Shown piece after piece: positions 47,475 through 57,344 of a stretch of 64,000 nucleotides of DNA. The translations under genes and the position numbers were made by a program. The stretch is from Sporocytophaga sp. (lineage in GTDB: Bacteria; Bacteroidota; Bacteroidia; Cytophagales; Cytophagaceae), in assembly GCF_017745095.1 (NCBI RefSeq), contig NZ_JAGHZZ010000014.1, positions 1-64,000 on the forward strand, read 5' to 3'. Position 1 is the first letter of the stretch; every line of letters starts with the position of its first letter. A model generated the notes under the pieces. The model ran no database searches and was not told where the DNA came from. It worked only from the letters and a program-made list of their open reading frames with translations.

Positions 47475-48353
47475 ATGCCAAGACCTGTAAAACTGCATTT
47501 AAAAACATACTTCAAGGGGTTTATTAAACTCATCCGGTTTAATAATCTCCTTATTTTGTTTTTTTCTCAGTTGTTTGTCTATTTTTTCCTTATTAAAGGT
47601 ATTAAACCTTTCAATTTTTCCTTCTTACTACTCACATTAGCAACAGTTTGCATAGCTGCGGCTGGATATATTATCAATGACTACTACGATATCAAAATTG
47701 ACATCATCAATAAACCAGGAAGAGTTGTAATCGGGCGAATATTTAAAAGAAGAACAGCAATGATCTTCCATTTTATCCTTAATGGAAGTGGCATTATTGT
47801 GGGATTGATGATGGGATTACGATTAGGGGTTATTATTGCCTTTTGCAGTTTCCTCCTATGGTTATATTCTAACCAATTAAAAAGACAACCCCTTTCAGGA
47901 AATATAGCTATATCCTTTTTAACTGCATTATCAATTATGCTTGTTGGTGTATTTGCTAAGGAGCGCTACATATCTGTGCTAGTTTATGCAATCTTTGCTT
48001 TTTTCATTTCTCTTATCAGGGAAATAGTCAAAGATATGGAAGATGTTAAAGGTGATGCAAATTTTGGATGCAAAACATTACCCATTATTTGGGGGATCCG
48101 CAAAACAAAGTCATTTCTTTTCATCGTCGGAATACTTTTCATTGTCACCCTAATCATAGGTTACTTTTGGCTGATGAGGGAGAACCCTTTTAATATGTAC
48201 TTTATCGGATACAACCTTATTTTTGTCATTCTCCCTTTTTTTGTATTCCTAATTTACCTTTCAAAGGCAGATACAGTTACAGATTTTAAGAAATTAAGCA
48301 CTTTTTGTAAGGTAATAATGCTTACAGGAGTACTAAGTATGCTTTTTGTCTAA
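47475..48353 (+). CDS. UbiA family prenyltransferase (geranylgeranylglycerol-phosphate geranylgeranyltransferase-like)
   Basis: 292 residues with eight or nine helices. The two Asp-rich motifs that bind Mg-prenyl diphosphate are NDYYDIKIDIINKPGR (first) and EIVKDMEDVKGDANFG (second). This wording matches the Bacteroidota digeranylgeranylglyceryl phosphate synthase-like group, whose true product there is unsettled. Last gene of the ccm operon. Confidence 0.87.
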   Translation: MPRPVKLHLKTYFKGFIKLIRFNNLLILFFSQLFVYFFLIKGIKPFNFSFLLLTLATVCIAAAGYIINDYYDIKIDIINKPGRVVIGRIFKRRTAMIFHFILNGSGIIVGLMMGLRLGVIIAFCSFLLWLYSNQLKRQPLSGNIAISFLTALSIMLVGVFAKERYISVLVYAIFAFFISLIREIVKDMEDVKGDANFGCKTLPIIWGIRKTKSFLFIVGILFIVTLIIGYFWLMRENPFNMYFIGYNLIFVILPFFVFLIYLSKADTVTDFKKLSTFCKVIMLTGVLSMLFV

Positions 48354-48361
48354 TCTTATTA

Positions 48362-48369
48362 TATATTTG
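48362..48369 (+). promoter_or_regulatory. -7 promoter box of purN
   Basis: TATATTTG matches TAnnTTTG, 24 nt before the proposed TTG start. A TTTG lies only 13 nt upstream, closer than the usual spacing, so the -33 element is uncertain. Confidence 0.4.
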
Positions 48370-48393
48370 CATCCTTAAAATCAAAAGAATCCC

Positions 48394-48984
48394 TTGCCCG
48401 TTAAAATTGCAATATTTTGTTCCGGTTCCGGTTCAAATGCACAAAAAATTATTGAATATTTTCAAGAGCACAAAAGTGCCGAAGTAGTATTGCTGCTCTC
48501 CAATAATAAAAATGCCTACGCTCTGGAGCGCGCAAAATCGCTTGGCGTATCTACACGTGTATTTGACAAAGCACAGTTTTCACAATCACAGATAATAGTA
48601 AATGAGCTTAAAGAATTAGGGGTAAATTGGATTATCCTGGCAGGGTTTCTATGGCTCGTTCCAGAGAACCTAATTGAAGCTTATCCTAATTCAATAGTAA
48701 ATATTCACCCTGCACTACTTCCATCCTATGGAGGAAAGGGTATGTACGGCATGTATGTTCATGAAGCAGTGGTAAAGGCAAAAGAAAAAGAAAGCGGCAT
48801 TAGCATACACATGGTAAACAAAGAATACGATAAAGGAACAATCGTATTCCAGGCCAAATGCTTTCTTACTGACGAAGACACAGCAGAAACTCTTGCAAAA
48901 AAAATACAAGCACTTGAGCATGAACATTTTCCTAAAGTAATCGATGCTCTTATTTGTTCAAAAACATATAATCCCATTTCCTGA
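48394..48984 (+). CDS. purN: Phosphoribosylglycinamide formyltransferase
   Basis: 196 residues. It transfers formyl from 10-formyl-THF to GAR in purine synthesis. Motifs: IAIFCSGSGSNAQKI (phosphate loop), LAGFLWLVPENLI, and NIHPALLPSYGGKGMYG with catalytic Asn and His, then the catalytic Asp region YDKGTIVFQ. The start is TTG (LPVKIAIF); no ATG fits upstream in frame near the conserved first strand. It is followed by purH after 18 bp. Confidence 0.93.
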   Translation: MPVKIAIFCSGSGSNAQKIIEYFQEHKSAEVVLLLSNNKNAYALERAKSLGVSTRVFDKAQFSQSQIIVNELKELGVNWIILAGFLWLVPENLIEAYPNSIVNIHPALLPSYGGKGMYGMYVHEAVVKAKEKESGISIHMVNKEYDKGTIVFQAKCFLTDEDTAETLAKKIQALEHEHFPKVIDALICSKTYNPIS

Positions 48985-49002
48985 AATTTTAAAAAGTAAA
49001 TA

Positions 49003-50529
49003 ATGAATCCAAGAAAAATTAAATCTGCTCTTATATCAGTTTATTATAAAGACGGACTTGACAGAATAGTTAAACTTCTTGACAAGCAAGGTGTTAAAAT
49101 CTATTCCACTGGAGGCACCCAAAAGTTCATTGAAGACCTGGGGATAAAAGTTACTCCGGTAGAGGAACTAACTACATATCCGTCAATTCTTGGAGGAAGG
49201 GTAAAAACACTTCACCCTAAAATTTTTGGTGGAATTCTTTTCAGAAGAGATTTTGAACAAGATCAGAAAGAAGTAGCTCAATATGATATCCCAAGCCTCG
49301 ATCTTGTAATTGTAGATTTATATCCATTTGAAGAAACAGTTGCATCGGGTGCATCTGATGAAGACATTATTGAAAAGATTGACATAGGAGGAATTTCTTT
49401 AATCAGAGGAGCAGCTAAAAACTTCAAAGATGTTGTAATTGTCGCTTCTAAAGATCAGTATCCCATGCTTGAAAATATTCTTGTAGAAAGAAAAGGCGAG
49501 ACAGATTTGAATGAAAGAAGACTTTTTGCAGGAAGAGCATTTGACATCTCTTCTCATTATGATACAGCAATCTTTAATTATTTCTTTAGCGGAGAAGAAA
49601 TAAAACATTTTAAACAAAGTGTAAGAGACTTCCAAGTTCTTCGTTATGGAGAAAACCCTCATCAGGCTGGCGTATTCTATGGTAAGCTTGATGATATGTT
49701 CGAAAAGCTGAACGGTAAGGAGTTATCTTATAATAACCTATTGGATGTTGATGCCGCGGTTGGACTGATTGATGAATTTGAAGGAACAACAACCTTCGCA
49801 ATCCTGAAACACAATAATGCTTGTGGTATAGCTACTGCAACTACTCCAAAAGAAGCATACCTGAAGGCTTTGGCCGCAGACCCTGTTTCTGCTTTCGGAG
49901 GTGTAATCATCACCGGGTCCAAAATTGATATGGCAACAGCAGAAGAGCTAAACAAGCTGTTCTTCGAAGTATTAATTGCTCCGGATTTCGAAAAAGATGC
50001 ATTGGAATTACTTACTTCGAAAAAAAATCGAATCTTATTACGAAGAAAACCCGTTACACTCCCTTCAAGACAGTTTAAAACACTTCTTAACGGAGTTATA
50101 GAACAGGAAAAAGATTTAAAAAAGGAAACAGAGGAAGAACTAAAACCTGTAACCAATCGTTTTCCATCCGACAAAGAAAAAAGAGCTTTGTTGTTTGCCA
50201 ACAAAATCTGTAAACATACCAAATCCAATGCTATCGTATTGGCAGTAGACGGACAGATGATATCAAGCGGAGTAGGTCAGACCTCAAGAGTAGATGCTCT
50301 TAGACAAGCGATCGAAAAAGCCAAAAGTTTTGGATTCTCCCTGGAAGGAGCAGTGATGGCATCCGATGCCTTCTTCCCTTTCCCTGACTGTGTTGAGATA
50401 GCTGACAAAGCAGGTATTAAAGCAGTAATACAACCGGGAGGGTCAATTAAAGATCAAGAGTCAATAGACTATTGTAATGTACATGATATAGCCATGGTTC
50501 TAACTGGATTCAGGCATTTCAAGCACTAA
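49003..50529 (+). CDS. purH: Bifunctional AICAR formyltransferase/IMP cyclohydrolase
   Basis: 508 residues, full length. The N-terminal MGS-like IMP cyclohydrolase domain (KSALISVYYKDGLDRIVKLL, YSTGGTQKFIEDLG, GGRVKTLHPKIFGGIL) is followed by the formyltransferase domain (LRYGENPHQAGVFYG, ILKHNNACGIATA, DPVSAFGGVI, AVIQPGGSIKDQE). It makes the last two steps to IMP and is probably in an operon with purN. Confidence 0.97.
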   Translation: MNPRKIKSALISVYYKDGLDRIVKLLDKQGVKIYSTGGTQKFIEDLGIKVTPVEELTTYPSILGGRVKTLHPKIFGGILFRRDFEQDQKEVAQYDIPSLDLVIVDLYPFEETVASGASDEDIIEKIDIGGISLIRGAAKNFKDVVIVASKDQYPMLENILVERKGETDLNERRLFAGRAFDISSHYDTAIFNYFFSGEEIKHFKQSVRDFQVLRYGENPHQAGVFYGKLDDMFEKLNGKELSYNNLLDVDAAVGLIDEFEGTTTFAILKHNNACGIATATTPKEAYLKALAADPVSAFGGVIITGSKIDMATAEELNKLFFEVLIAPDFEKDALELLTSKKNRILLRRKPVTLPSRQFKTLLNGVIEQEKDLKKETEEELKPVTNRFPSDKEKRALLFANKICKHTKSNAIVLAVDGQMISSGVGQTSRVDALRQAIEKAKSFGFSLEGAVMASDAFFPFPDCVEIADKAGIKAVIQPGGSIKDQESIDYCNVHDIAMVLTGFRHFKH

Positions 50530-50618
50530 AAATGAGTTTAATTTCTTTTGATTTAAAAACAAATTTGTAAATTTCACAGTATTAAAAGGATTAGTTTAAA
50601 TCAGGATTTTTAATAAGC

Positions 50619-51644
50619 ATGGGATTATTTGATTTTTTCACCAGTGATATCGCAATTGACCTGGGAACAGCAAATACCTTAATCATCTATAAGGACAAAA
50701 TTGTGGTTGATGAACCATCAATCATTGCCCTTGACAAGATTACAGGTAAGGTAAGAGCCATTGGCCGGGAAGCAATGCAAATGCATGAGAAGACTCATGA
50801 GAACATCAAAACTATCAGACCTCTGAAAGACGGTGTAATTGCCGACTTCCATGCTGCAGAGCATATGATCAGAGGCCTTATCAAGTTAATTGATGGAGGA
50901 AAAAGGTTCTTCGGTGCATCTCACAGAATGGTCATTTGTATCCCTTCAGGAATCACTGAGGTTGAAAAAAGAGCTGTACGTGACTCTGCAGAACATGCAG
51001 GCGCAAAAGAAGTTTATATGATACACGAGCCGATTGCTGCCGCTATCGGTCTTGGAATCGACATTGAACAACCAGTAGGTTCAATGATTGTTGATATCGG
51101 TGGAGGAACAACAGAGATTGCAGTAATTGCGCTTTCAGGTATTGTTTGTGAGCAATCGATCAGAGTTGCAGGTGATGTCTTTAACAAAGACATCCTTGAT
51201 TATATGAGAAGACAGCACAACTTACTTATAGGTGAAAGATCTGCAGAAAGAGTAAAAATCGAAGTTGGTTCGGCACTAACAGAGCTGGACAATCCTCCAG
51301 AAGATTATGAAATCAGGGGAAGAGACCTAATGACAGGTATTCCGAAAATTATAAAAGTAACTTATTCAGAAATTGCTTTTGCACTTGACAAATCAGTTTC
51401 AAAAATTGAAGAAGCAGTGCTGAAAGCTCTTGAAATTTCTCCGCCGGAGCTGAGTGCCGATATCTATGATAATGGTATTCACCTTACAGGAGGAGGAGCT
51501 CTTCTAAGAGGACTGGATAAGAGATTGGCAATGAAAACCAAACTTCCGATACATGTAGCTGAAGATCCACTTCGCGCTGTAGTAAGAGGGACCGGAATGG
51601 CCATAAAAGAATTTGATAAATACAGAGCAGTATTGATGACTTAA
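50619..51644 (+). CDS. mreB: Rod shape-determining actin homologue MreB
   Basis: 341 residues. Actin-fold motifs: phosphate-1 IAIDLGTANTLI, GVIADFHAAEHMIRG, phosphate-2 MIVDIGGGTTEIAVI, and adenosine loop LTGGGALLRGLDKRL. It polymerises on the inner face of the membrane and directs wall elongation. First gene of the mreB-mreC-mreD-mrdA-rodA cluster, 8 bp before mreC. Confidence 0.97.
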   Translation: MGLFDFFTSDIAIDLGTANTLIIYKDKIVVDEPSIIALDKITGKVRAIGREAMQMHEKTHENIKTIRPLKDGVIADFHAAEHMIRGLIKLIDGGKRFFGASHRMVICIPSGITEVEKRAVRDSAEHAGAKEVYMIHEPIAAAIGLGIDIEQPVGSMIVDIGGGTTEIAVIALSGIVCEQSIRVAGDVFNKDILDYMRRQHNLLIGERSAERVKIEVGSALTELDNPPEDYEIRGRDLMTGIPKIIKVTYSEIAFALDKSVSKIEEAVLKALEISPPELSADIYDNGIHLTGGGALLRGLDKRLAMKTKLPIHVAEDPLRAVVRGTGMAIKEFDKYRAVLMT

Positions 51645-51651
51645 AATTTAA

Positions 51652-52491
51652 ATGCACAGGTTATTTCATTTTTTATACCAGTATAAGGCATTTCTTTTTT
51701 TTCTGATTCTCGAAGCCATATGTGTATGGCTGATAATCAGAAACAACAGTTATCAAAGCGCATCCTATTTTAATACTTCAAATTACGTTGTTGGGGAAAT
51801 TCTTGAAACCTCCAACAACGTAACTGAATATTTTAATCTCAAGGATGTAAACACGCAGCTTGCAGGAGAAAATGCAAGGCTGAAGCGATTACTTACCAAA
51901 GAGTATCAAAAAAAGGATTTCATTATTAGTAATAAGTCCGAATTTTTAAAAGCAAATCAATACAATTACATCCCGGCCAAAGTTGTTAATAATTCCACCA
52001 GCCGGTTTACCAATTACATTACAATAGATAAAGGTAGTCTTGACGGAATCAAACCTGGAATGGGCGTAATAGCTCAGGACGGAATTGTGGGGAAAGTTAA
52101 ATCTTGCACCGAAAATTTCTCAACAATTATTTCGTTGTTACATGAGAAATGGAGTGTTTCTGCTAAAATCTCTGATGGAGAAATAGACGGAATTGTGAAA
52201 TGGCAAGGAATGGATCCTGCCATAGCAGACCTGCAGTATGTAGGTAGGCATCACCATTTCAAAATCGGAGACAGTGTAGTTACTTCAGGCTACAACACTT
52301 TGTTTCCTCCCGGAGCTTTGATAGGAAGAATTCAGGATTTCAAAATAGATCAGGGGAAACCATTTTACAAAATCAATGTTAAACTGGCGACTGACTTTAC
52401 AACTTTGAAATACGTATACGTAATCGAAAATTACCTTAAAGCCGAAAAAGATTCTTTGGAAAACCAAAGCAATTATTCATCTGACGAATGA
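51652..52491 (+). CDS. mreC: Rod shape-determining protein MreC
   Basis: 279 residues: one N-terminal membrane helix (FLFFLILEAICVWLII), a coiled coil (about 55-85, ENARLKRLLTKEY) and the two beta-barrel periplasmic domains (YIPAKVVNNSTSRFTNYITIDKG, GMGVIAQDGIVGKV, GDSVVTSGYNTLFPPGALIG). It links MreB to the periplasmic elongation enzymes. Its stop overlaps the mreD start by 4 bp. Confidence 0.93.
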   Translation: MHRLFHFLYQYKAFLFFLILEAICVWLIIRNNSYQSASYFNTSNYVVGEILETSNNVTEYFNLKDVNTQLAGENARLKRLLTKEYQKKDFIISNKSEFLKANQYNYIPAKVVNNSTSRFTNYITIDKGSLDGIKPGMGVIAQDGIVGKVKSCTENFSTIISLLHEKWSVSAKISDGEIDGIVKWQGMDPAIADLQYVGRHHHFKIGDSVVTSGYNTLFPPGALIGRIQDFKIDQGKPFYKINVKLATDFTTLKYVYVIENYLKAEKDSLENQSNYSSDE

Positions 52492-53003
52492 GAAGCAGAA
52501 CTATCATAATGCCCATACTTCTGATTATCCTGTTTTGGGTATTACAAATATTGATATTCAGAAATTTTGCCTTCTTCAATATGGCATTTTGCTATATCTA
52601 TATTGGCTTTATACTCATGCTGCCATATGAGATACCGCATATGCTGACCATGGTTATAGCTATGGCATTTGGTTTTACAATTGATGTATTCTATGACACT
52701 ATAGGCATGCATATGGCTGCCTCCGTTTTCATAGCCTACATCCGTCCATATGTAATAAATGTGCTCACCCCTCGAGGTGGTTATGATGCTACCATGGAAA
52801 TCTCCATCCAATCACTTGGATTCCAATGGTTCGCTTCTTACGCTGCGGTGCTCATATTTATTCATCATACGCTTCTTTTTGCCATTGAAGCCTGGGGACT
52901 TAATGTCTTCTTTCAGGCCATAGGCAAAATTGTATTAAGCTCAATATTTACCTTCGGGGTTTTCACCCTGCTACAGTTCCTGCTTTTCTCCCGCAAACGA
53001 TAA
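52488..53003 (+). CDS. mreD: Rod shape-determining protein MreD
   Basis: 171 residues with about five membrane helices and very little outside the membrane. Identity rests on topology, the DVFYDTIGMHMAASVFIAY stretch typical of MreD, and its place between mreC and the PBP2 gene. It starts in the mreC stop (ATGA) and directly abuts mrdA. Confidence 0.88.
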   Translation: MRSRTIIMPILLIILFWVLQILIFRNFAFFNMAFCYIYIGFILMLPYEIPHMLTMVIAMAFGFTIDVFYDTIGMHMAASVFIAYIRPYVINVLTPRGGYDATMEISIQSLGFQWFASYAAVLIFIHHTLLFAIEAWGLNVFFQAIGKIVLSSIFTFGVFTLLQFLLFSRKR

Positions 53004-54836
53004 ATGTTCAGAGATAGAAAAAATATTGTTCAGTTGATTTTCATATTGACTGGAGCAGTCTTTATTGTAAGACTGTTTTTTATTCAGGTACTGGATTCAA
53101 GATATAAATTTGAAGCCCAGAACAATGTCATGCGCCGTATTATCGAGTACCCTTATCGTGGTCTGATCTATGACCGAAACGGAAAGATACTCGTATTCAA
53201 CACCCCTGTTTTTGACCTGATGGTCGTGCCAAAAGAGGTACAAATAAAAGATACGCTCACCTTTTGTGAACGCTTTGGAATCACTAAAGAAGAATTTGTT
53301 AAAAAAATAAAAGAAGCAAGGGAATATTCAACAGTAAAACCCACCGCTTTCCTAAAACAACTCTCTATTGCTGATTTTGCTAAAGTACAGGACTTTCTTA
53401 TAGACTATCCCGGATTTTATCCTCAGGCAAGAACAATTCGCTCCTACCCACACCACAGTCTCGCCAATGCTCTAGGGTATATTGGAGAAATTTCCAAAAA
53501 ACAACTGGAGAAGCAAGAAAATAAGTATTACCTACAGGGAGATTACATTGGTATCTCTGGCCTCGAAGCCAATTACGAAGAGCTGTTAAGAGGACAAAGA
53601 GGTGTAAAATACATGATGGTGAATGTTAGGGGAGTTGAAAAAGGTTCTTTTAGAGATGGTATTTACGATACCATTTCTATACCCGGAGAGAATCTTTATA
53701 CAAGCATTGATCTCGAACTTCAGCAATATGGGGAGAGGTTGATGGAAAATAAAATTGGCAGTGTAGTAGCAATTGAACCGGCAACAGGAGAAATCCTGGC
53801 ATTTATTTCCAGCCCTACCTATGACCCTAACATTCTAACTGGAAGGCACTTTTCAGAAAATTACAGAAAACTTGAGAAGGATAGTTTAAAACCATTATTT
53901 AACAGACCTTTAATGGCGATGTACCCTCCAGGATCAATCTTTAAGATAGTTCAGGCACTTGTTGGACAACAAATGGGAATTTTAACGCCCAATACTACGT
54001 TTGCATGTAATAAATCGTGGGGGCCAAATTGCCACAGCCATCCCTCCCCTCAAAATCTTATGGGATCACTGCAATGGTCCTGCAATCCATATTATTATAT
54101 GGCATTTAGAAATATGATTCAACAAGGGAAAGATGAAAATAAATTCAAGGATTCCAGAATAGGCTATATACAATGGAGAGATTTGATCATGTCATATGGA
54201 TTTGGTCATAAATTGGGAGTAGACTTACCTAATATGAAAGCAGGATATATTCCATCCCCGGAATTTTATGACAAATGGTACGGTTATAATGGCTGGAAAC
54301 ATTCGACGATACGATCTCTTGATATTGGACAGGGAGAAGTAATGATCGTACCGATTCAAATGGCGAATATGGCAGCTACAATTGCCAACCAAGGGTTTTA
54401 TTATGCTCCACATTTTGTGAAACATATTGGTAAAAACAAGGAAGTTCCGGAGCAATATAAGGAAAAACATTACGCCAAAGTTGATAAAAAATATTACCCT
54501 GTGATAATCGATGCTATGGAGATGGTTGTTAACGGAGGTACAGCTGCAGTCTTCAATAAAATTGAAGGAATGAAGGTCTGTGGTAAAACCGGAACAGTTC
54601 AAAACCCTCACGGGAAGGACCATTCTGTATATATCACATTTGCTCCTAAAGAAGATCCTAAAATTGCCATTGCGGTGTTTGTTGAAAATGCAGGATTTGG
54701 AGCAATGACAGCGGCGCCTATTGCAAGATTAATGATGGAAAAATACCTGAACGATACCATCACTAAACCACATATTGAAAAATACATCCTGGAAAAAGAT
54801 TTTATCCATAGGAATAAGACAGTTTTGAAAAAATAA
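53004..54836 (+). CDS. mrdA: Penicillin-binding protein 2 (elongation transpeptidase)
   Basis: 610 residues: one N-terminal anchor (VQLIFILTGAVFIVRLFFIQV), the PBP dimerisation domain (IIEYPYRGLIYDRNGKIL, RSYPHHSLANALGYIGEI) and the transpeptidase domain with the active Ser in PPGSIFKIVQ, the second motif at SCNPYYY, and KTGT in VCGKTGTVQNPHGKDH. It crosslinks new peptidoglycan with RodA, whose gene follows after one base. Confidence 0.96.
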   Translation: MFRDRKNIVQLIFILTGAVFIVRLFFIQVLDSRYKFEAQNNVMRRIIEYPYRGLIYDRNGKILVFNTPVFDLMVVPKEVQIKDTLTFCERFGITKEEFVKKIKEAREYSTVKPTAFLKQLSIADFAKVQDFLIDYPGFYPQARTIRSYPHHSLANALGYIGEISKKQLEKQENKYYLQGDYIGISGLEANYEELLRGQRGVKYMMVNVRGVEKGSFRDGIYDTISIPGENLYTSIDLELQQYGERLMENKIGSVVAIEPATGEILAFISSPTYDPNILTGRHFSENYRKLEKDSLKPLFNRPLMAMYPPGSIFKIVQALVGQQMGILTPNTTFACNKSWGPNCHSHPSPQNLMGSLQWSCNPYYYMAFRNMIQQGKDENKFKDSRIGYIQWRDLIMSYGFGHKLGVDLPNMKAGYIPSPEFYDKWYGYNGWKHSTIRSLDIGQGEVMIVPIQMANMAATIANQGFYYAPHFVKHIGKNKEVPEQYKEKHYAKVDKKYYPVIIDAMEMVVNGGTAAVFNKIEGMKVCGKTGTVQNPHGKDHSVYITFAPKEDPKIAIAVFVENAGFGAMTAAPIARLMMEKYLNDTITKPHIEKYILEKDFIHRNKTVLKK

Positions 54837-54837
54837 T

Positions 54838-56136
54838 ATGCGTCAAGACGATAATTTATCAAAAAGTATAGATTGGCTATCAGTAGCATTCTATGCTTTT
54901 TTCGTGATTGCAGGTTGGTTGAATGTGTTCGCCGCTGTATATGATGCGGAAGCACATCAGAATATATTTGACTTTTCTCTAAACTCTGGTAAACAGTTGG
55001 TCTGGATCGGAACATCTGTGGTCCTCATTATACTGATTCTTGTAATTGACTATAAGTTTTACAACACCTTTGCATACATTATGTATGGGTTGATGATCTT
55101 ACTACTTATCGCCACTATTTTCCTTGGAACAGAAGCGAAAGGTTCCAGATCCTGGTTTGAAATAGGCTCTTTGAGAATTCAGCCAGCGGAGTTTGCCAAG
55201 TTTATAACTGCCCTTGCACTTGCTACCTATTTAGGGAAAATCAATATTAAATTCGAAAAACTGCAAACCAAACTCATGTGTGCCCTGATCATCGGGCTAC
55301 CGGGGATATGTATATTACTACAAAACGAAACAGGATCAGTGCTGGTTTTCAGCTCATTTATTCTTGTGCTCTATAGAGAAGGGCTTTCTCCAATCATACT
55401 TATACTTGGTCTTGTCAGTGTTATTCTATTTATCCTGGCTCTTATATTTCCTCCAATTTCCATCGCACAGGTAGTAGTAGGATTAGGTATTCTTGCTCTT
55501 ATCTATATTATCACTTCAAGAAAGAAAAGTACGAAAGTACGGACATTAGTAATCAGATCTTCTTTTGTGCTGGTAGGCTGCATTATTTGCATTGCAACTG
55601 CATTCAGCGTAGACTTCTTTGTAAACAAAGTTTTACAGGACCACCAAAGAAAGAGAATTCTTGTTCTGGTAAATCCAGACATCGATCCCCTTGGGGCTGG
55701 GTATAACGTTACTCAGTCCAAGATTGCAATTGGCTCCGGTGAATTTCTTGGAAAAGGATTTCTTGAAGGTACTCAGACCAAATTTGACTTTGTACCAGAA
55801 CAAAGTACTGACTTTATCTTTTGTACTATCGGAGAAGAACATGGCTGGCTTGGAAGCACTATCCTTATCGTAATGTATGTGCTTTTTATGATGCGGCTTG
55901 TTTATCTGGCAGAGCGGCAAAAGGATAAATTTGCCAGAATTTATGGCTACTCCGTGGCAAGTATTATATTTTTCCACTTTATGGTAAACATAGGCATGAC
56001 TATCGGAATTTTCCCTGTTATTGGTATTCCGCTACCGTTCTTCAGCTATGGTGGATCATCCTTATGGTCGTTTACCATCCTGCTATTTATATTTTTAAAG
56101 CTGGACGCACACAGAAGGCAATTATTGAGTCATTAA
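54838..56136 (+). CDS. rodA: Rod shape-determining glycosyltransferase RodA (SEDS family)
   Basis: 432 residues with about ten helices. Signature segments are TEAKGSRSWFEIGSLRIQPAEFAK (in two parts), LLQNETGSVLVF, QSTDFIFCTIGEEHGWLGS and the end motif GIPLPFFSYGGSSL. It polymerises lipid II together with PBP2. A large hydrophobic stretch at about 200-255 is longer than in proteobacterial RodA. Its last four bases overlap the end of the convergent gene at 56133. Confidence 0.95.
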   Translation: MRQDDNLSKSIDWLSVAFYAFFVIAGWLNVFAAVYDAEAHQNIFDFSLNSGKQLVWIGTSVVLIILILVIDYKFYNTFAYIMYGLMILLLIATIFLGTEAKGSRSWFEIGSLRIQPAEFAKFITALALATYLGKINIKFEKLQTKLMCALIIGLPGICILLQNETGSVLVFSSFILVLYREGLSPIILILGLVSVILFILALIFPPISIAQVVVGLGILALIYIITSRKKSTKVRTLVIRSSFVLVGCIICIATAFSVDFFVNKVLQDHQRKRILVLVNPDIDPLGAGYNVTQSKIAIGSGEFLGKGFLEGTQTKFDFVPEQSTDFIFCTIGEEHGWLGSTILIVMYVLFMMRLVYLAERQKDKFARIYGYSVASIIFFHFMVNIGMTIGIFPVIGIPLPFFSYGGSSLWSFTILLFIFLKLDAHRRQLLSH

Positions 56137-57194
56137 TAGAATTTGCGGCTGACAATTTCAAAAAAGTCCTGAACAGTCTTCCGGTTCAAATCCCATTTCC
56201 ATTTTGGAAGGTATTTGTCCTTTAATAATTGTTTGGCTTCTTCCAGCTCGGAACAGTTATTTAATTCTGTCAATGCTGTTTCATATTCACCACTGTGACC
56301 TGCGAATAATTCGCTTATAAAAATAAACTTCTGATTAAGGGGAATGGCTGATTTGATATCGAAGATCTTGCTTTTCACATGCATCCCTGAGCTTGATACG
56401 TTTTGCTGTTTAAGCATATCATTCAAAGTAAGTTGTGATCGAGAAAATGTCTGATTAAGTGTTGTATTTTCTTTTGCGGGGCTTGGAGTTGTTTCCAAAA
56501 CAGGTGGAATGTCCACCGATTTTTTAATATTACTACTCTCTTCTTTTCTTTCTTCAACTTTCAAAGGAACAACTTGATCTTCTAAAATGAATTCCTTGGG
56601 ATTAATTACAAGCAATGATGAAAACTGCTCAAGTATAGGCTGAATTGAATCGAAATAATCAGAGTGTTCAGAATAGAGGATTGCCATTTCATTAAACTCA
56701 TTTTCTTGAGTATCTGGCTTCAACTTATTAATAATACTTTCTGAGAATCTCTTGTGCACCTTAAAGAATTTAAGATTTCTCTTTAACCCTTCAATACTTT
56801 GTCCAGACTGAATGAGTTCAGTTTTTAAATATTCTTTAGGATTAATGATGTAGATAATAGATTCATAAATAGCTTTTTGAAGCAGAGGGCGAAAAAACTC
56901 CTTCTTTATAAGAATATGATTTGAAAGAATATTTAAAAATACTTCAACGCCATTCTTAACTTCCTCATTTTCATAATCAAAATAAGGACTTCTAAGTTTG
57001 GTAGTTTCCTCCTTCCACTTATCCATTAAAACTTTTAATACAAAAAAATTAACCTGATCAATTTTACAAAATCGGACAATCTGGCTGCCAGATATAGTTA
57101 AATTATTAGAGAAAAATTCAGAAGTAAGCTTCTCGGCCAATGCCACTGAATAAGACTCACTTTTTGGTAAATTAACTCTTACAGACATACTCAA
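56133..57194 (-). CDS. Conserved Bacteroidota hypothetical protein
   Basis: 353 residues, soluble. A helical N-terminal domain (about 1-205), a Pro/Ser-rich linker with a possible short interaction motif (SQLTLNDML), and a C-terminal domain IKSAIPLNQKFIFISELFAG then YETALTELNNCSELEEAKQLL and WDLNRKTVQDFFEIVSRKF. I recall similar C-terminal domains in hypothetical proteins across Bacteroidota but no function is known. It is divergent from porZ and convergent on rodA. Confidence 0.75.
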   Translation of the reverse strand: MSMSVRVNLPKSESYSVALAEKLTSEFFSNNLTISGSQIVRFCKIDQVNFFVLKVLMDKWKEETTKLRSPYFDYENEEVKNGVEVFLNILSNHILIKKEFFRPLLQKAIYESIIYIINPKEYLKTELIQSGQSIEGLKRNLKFFKVHKRFSESIINKLKPDTQENEFNEMAILYSEHSDYFDSIQPILEQFSSLLVINPKEFILEDQVVPLKVEERKEESSNIKKSVDIPPVLETTPSPAKENTTLNQTFSRSQLTLNDMLKQQNVSSSGMHVKSKIFDIKSAIPLNQKFIFISELFAGHSGEYETALTELNNCSELEEAKQLLKDKYLPKWKWDLNRKTVQDFFEIVSRKFY

Positions 57195-57318
57195 CTCTTT
57201 GTTTTGTAAAACGGATTCTGCTTTATTTTTTTATATAAAACCAGGATTTTATCAAATTTGAAAAAAAATATTCACTTTTCCTTTTTAGGTGAATGTAATA
57301 ATTATTGTTTTTCGAAGT

Positions 57319-57326
57319 TATATTTG
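57319..57326 (+). promoter_or_regulatory. -7 promoter box of porZ
   Basis: TATATTTG matches TAnnTTTG and lies 18 nt before the ATG at 57345, inside the extended frame that begins at 57258. This supports 57345 as the true start. The -33 element is not clear. Confidence 0.45.
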
Positions 57327-57344
57327 GGCAGGTGTCTTTTTATT

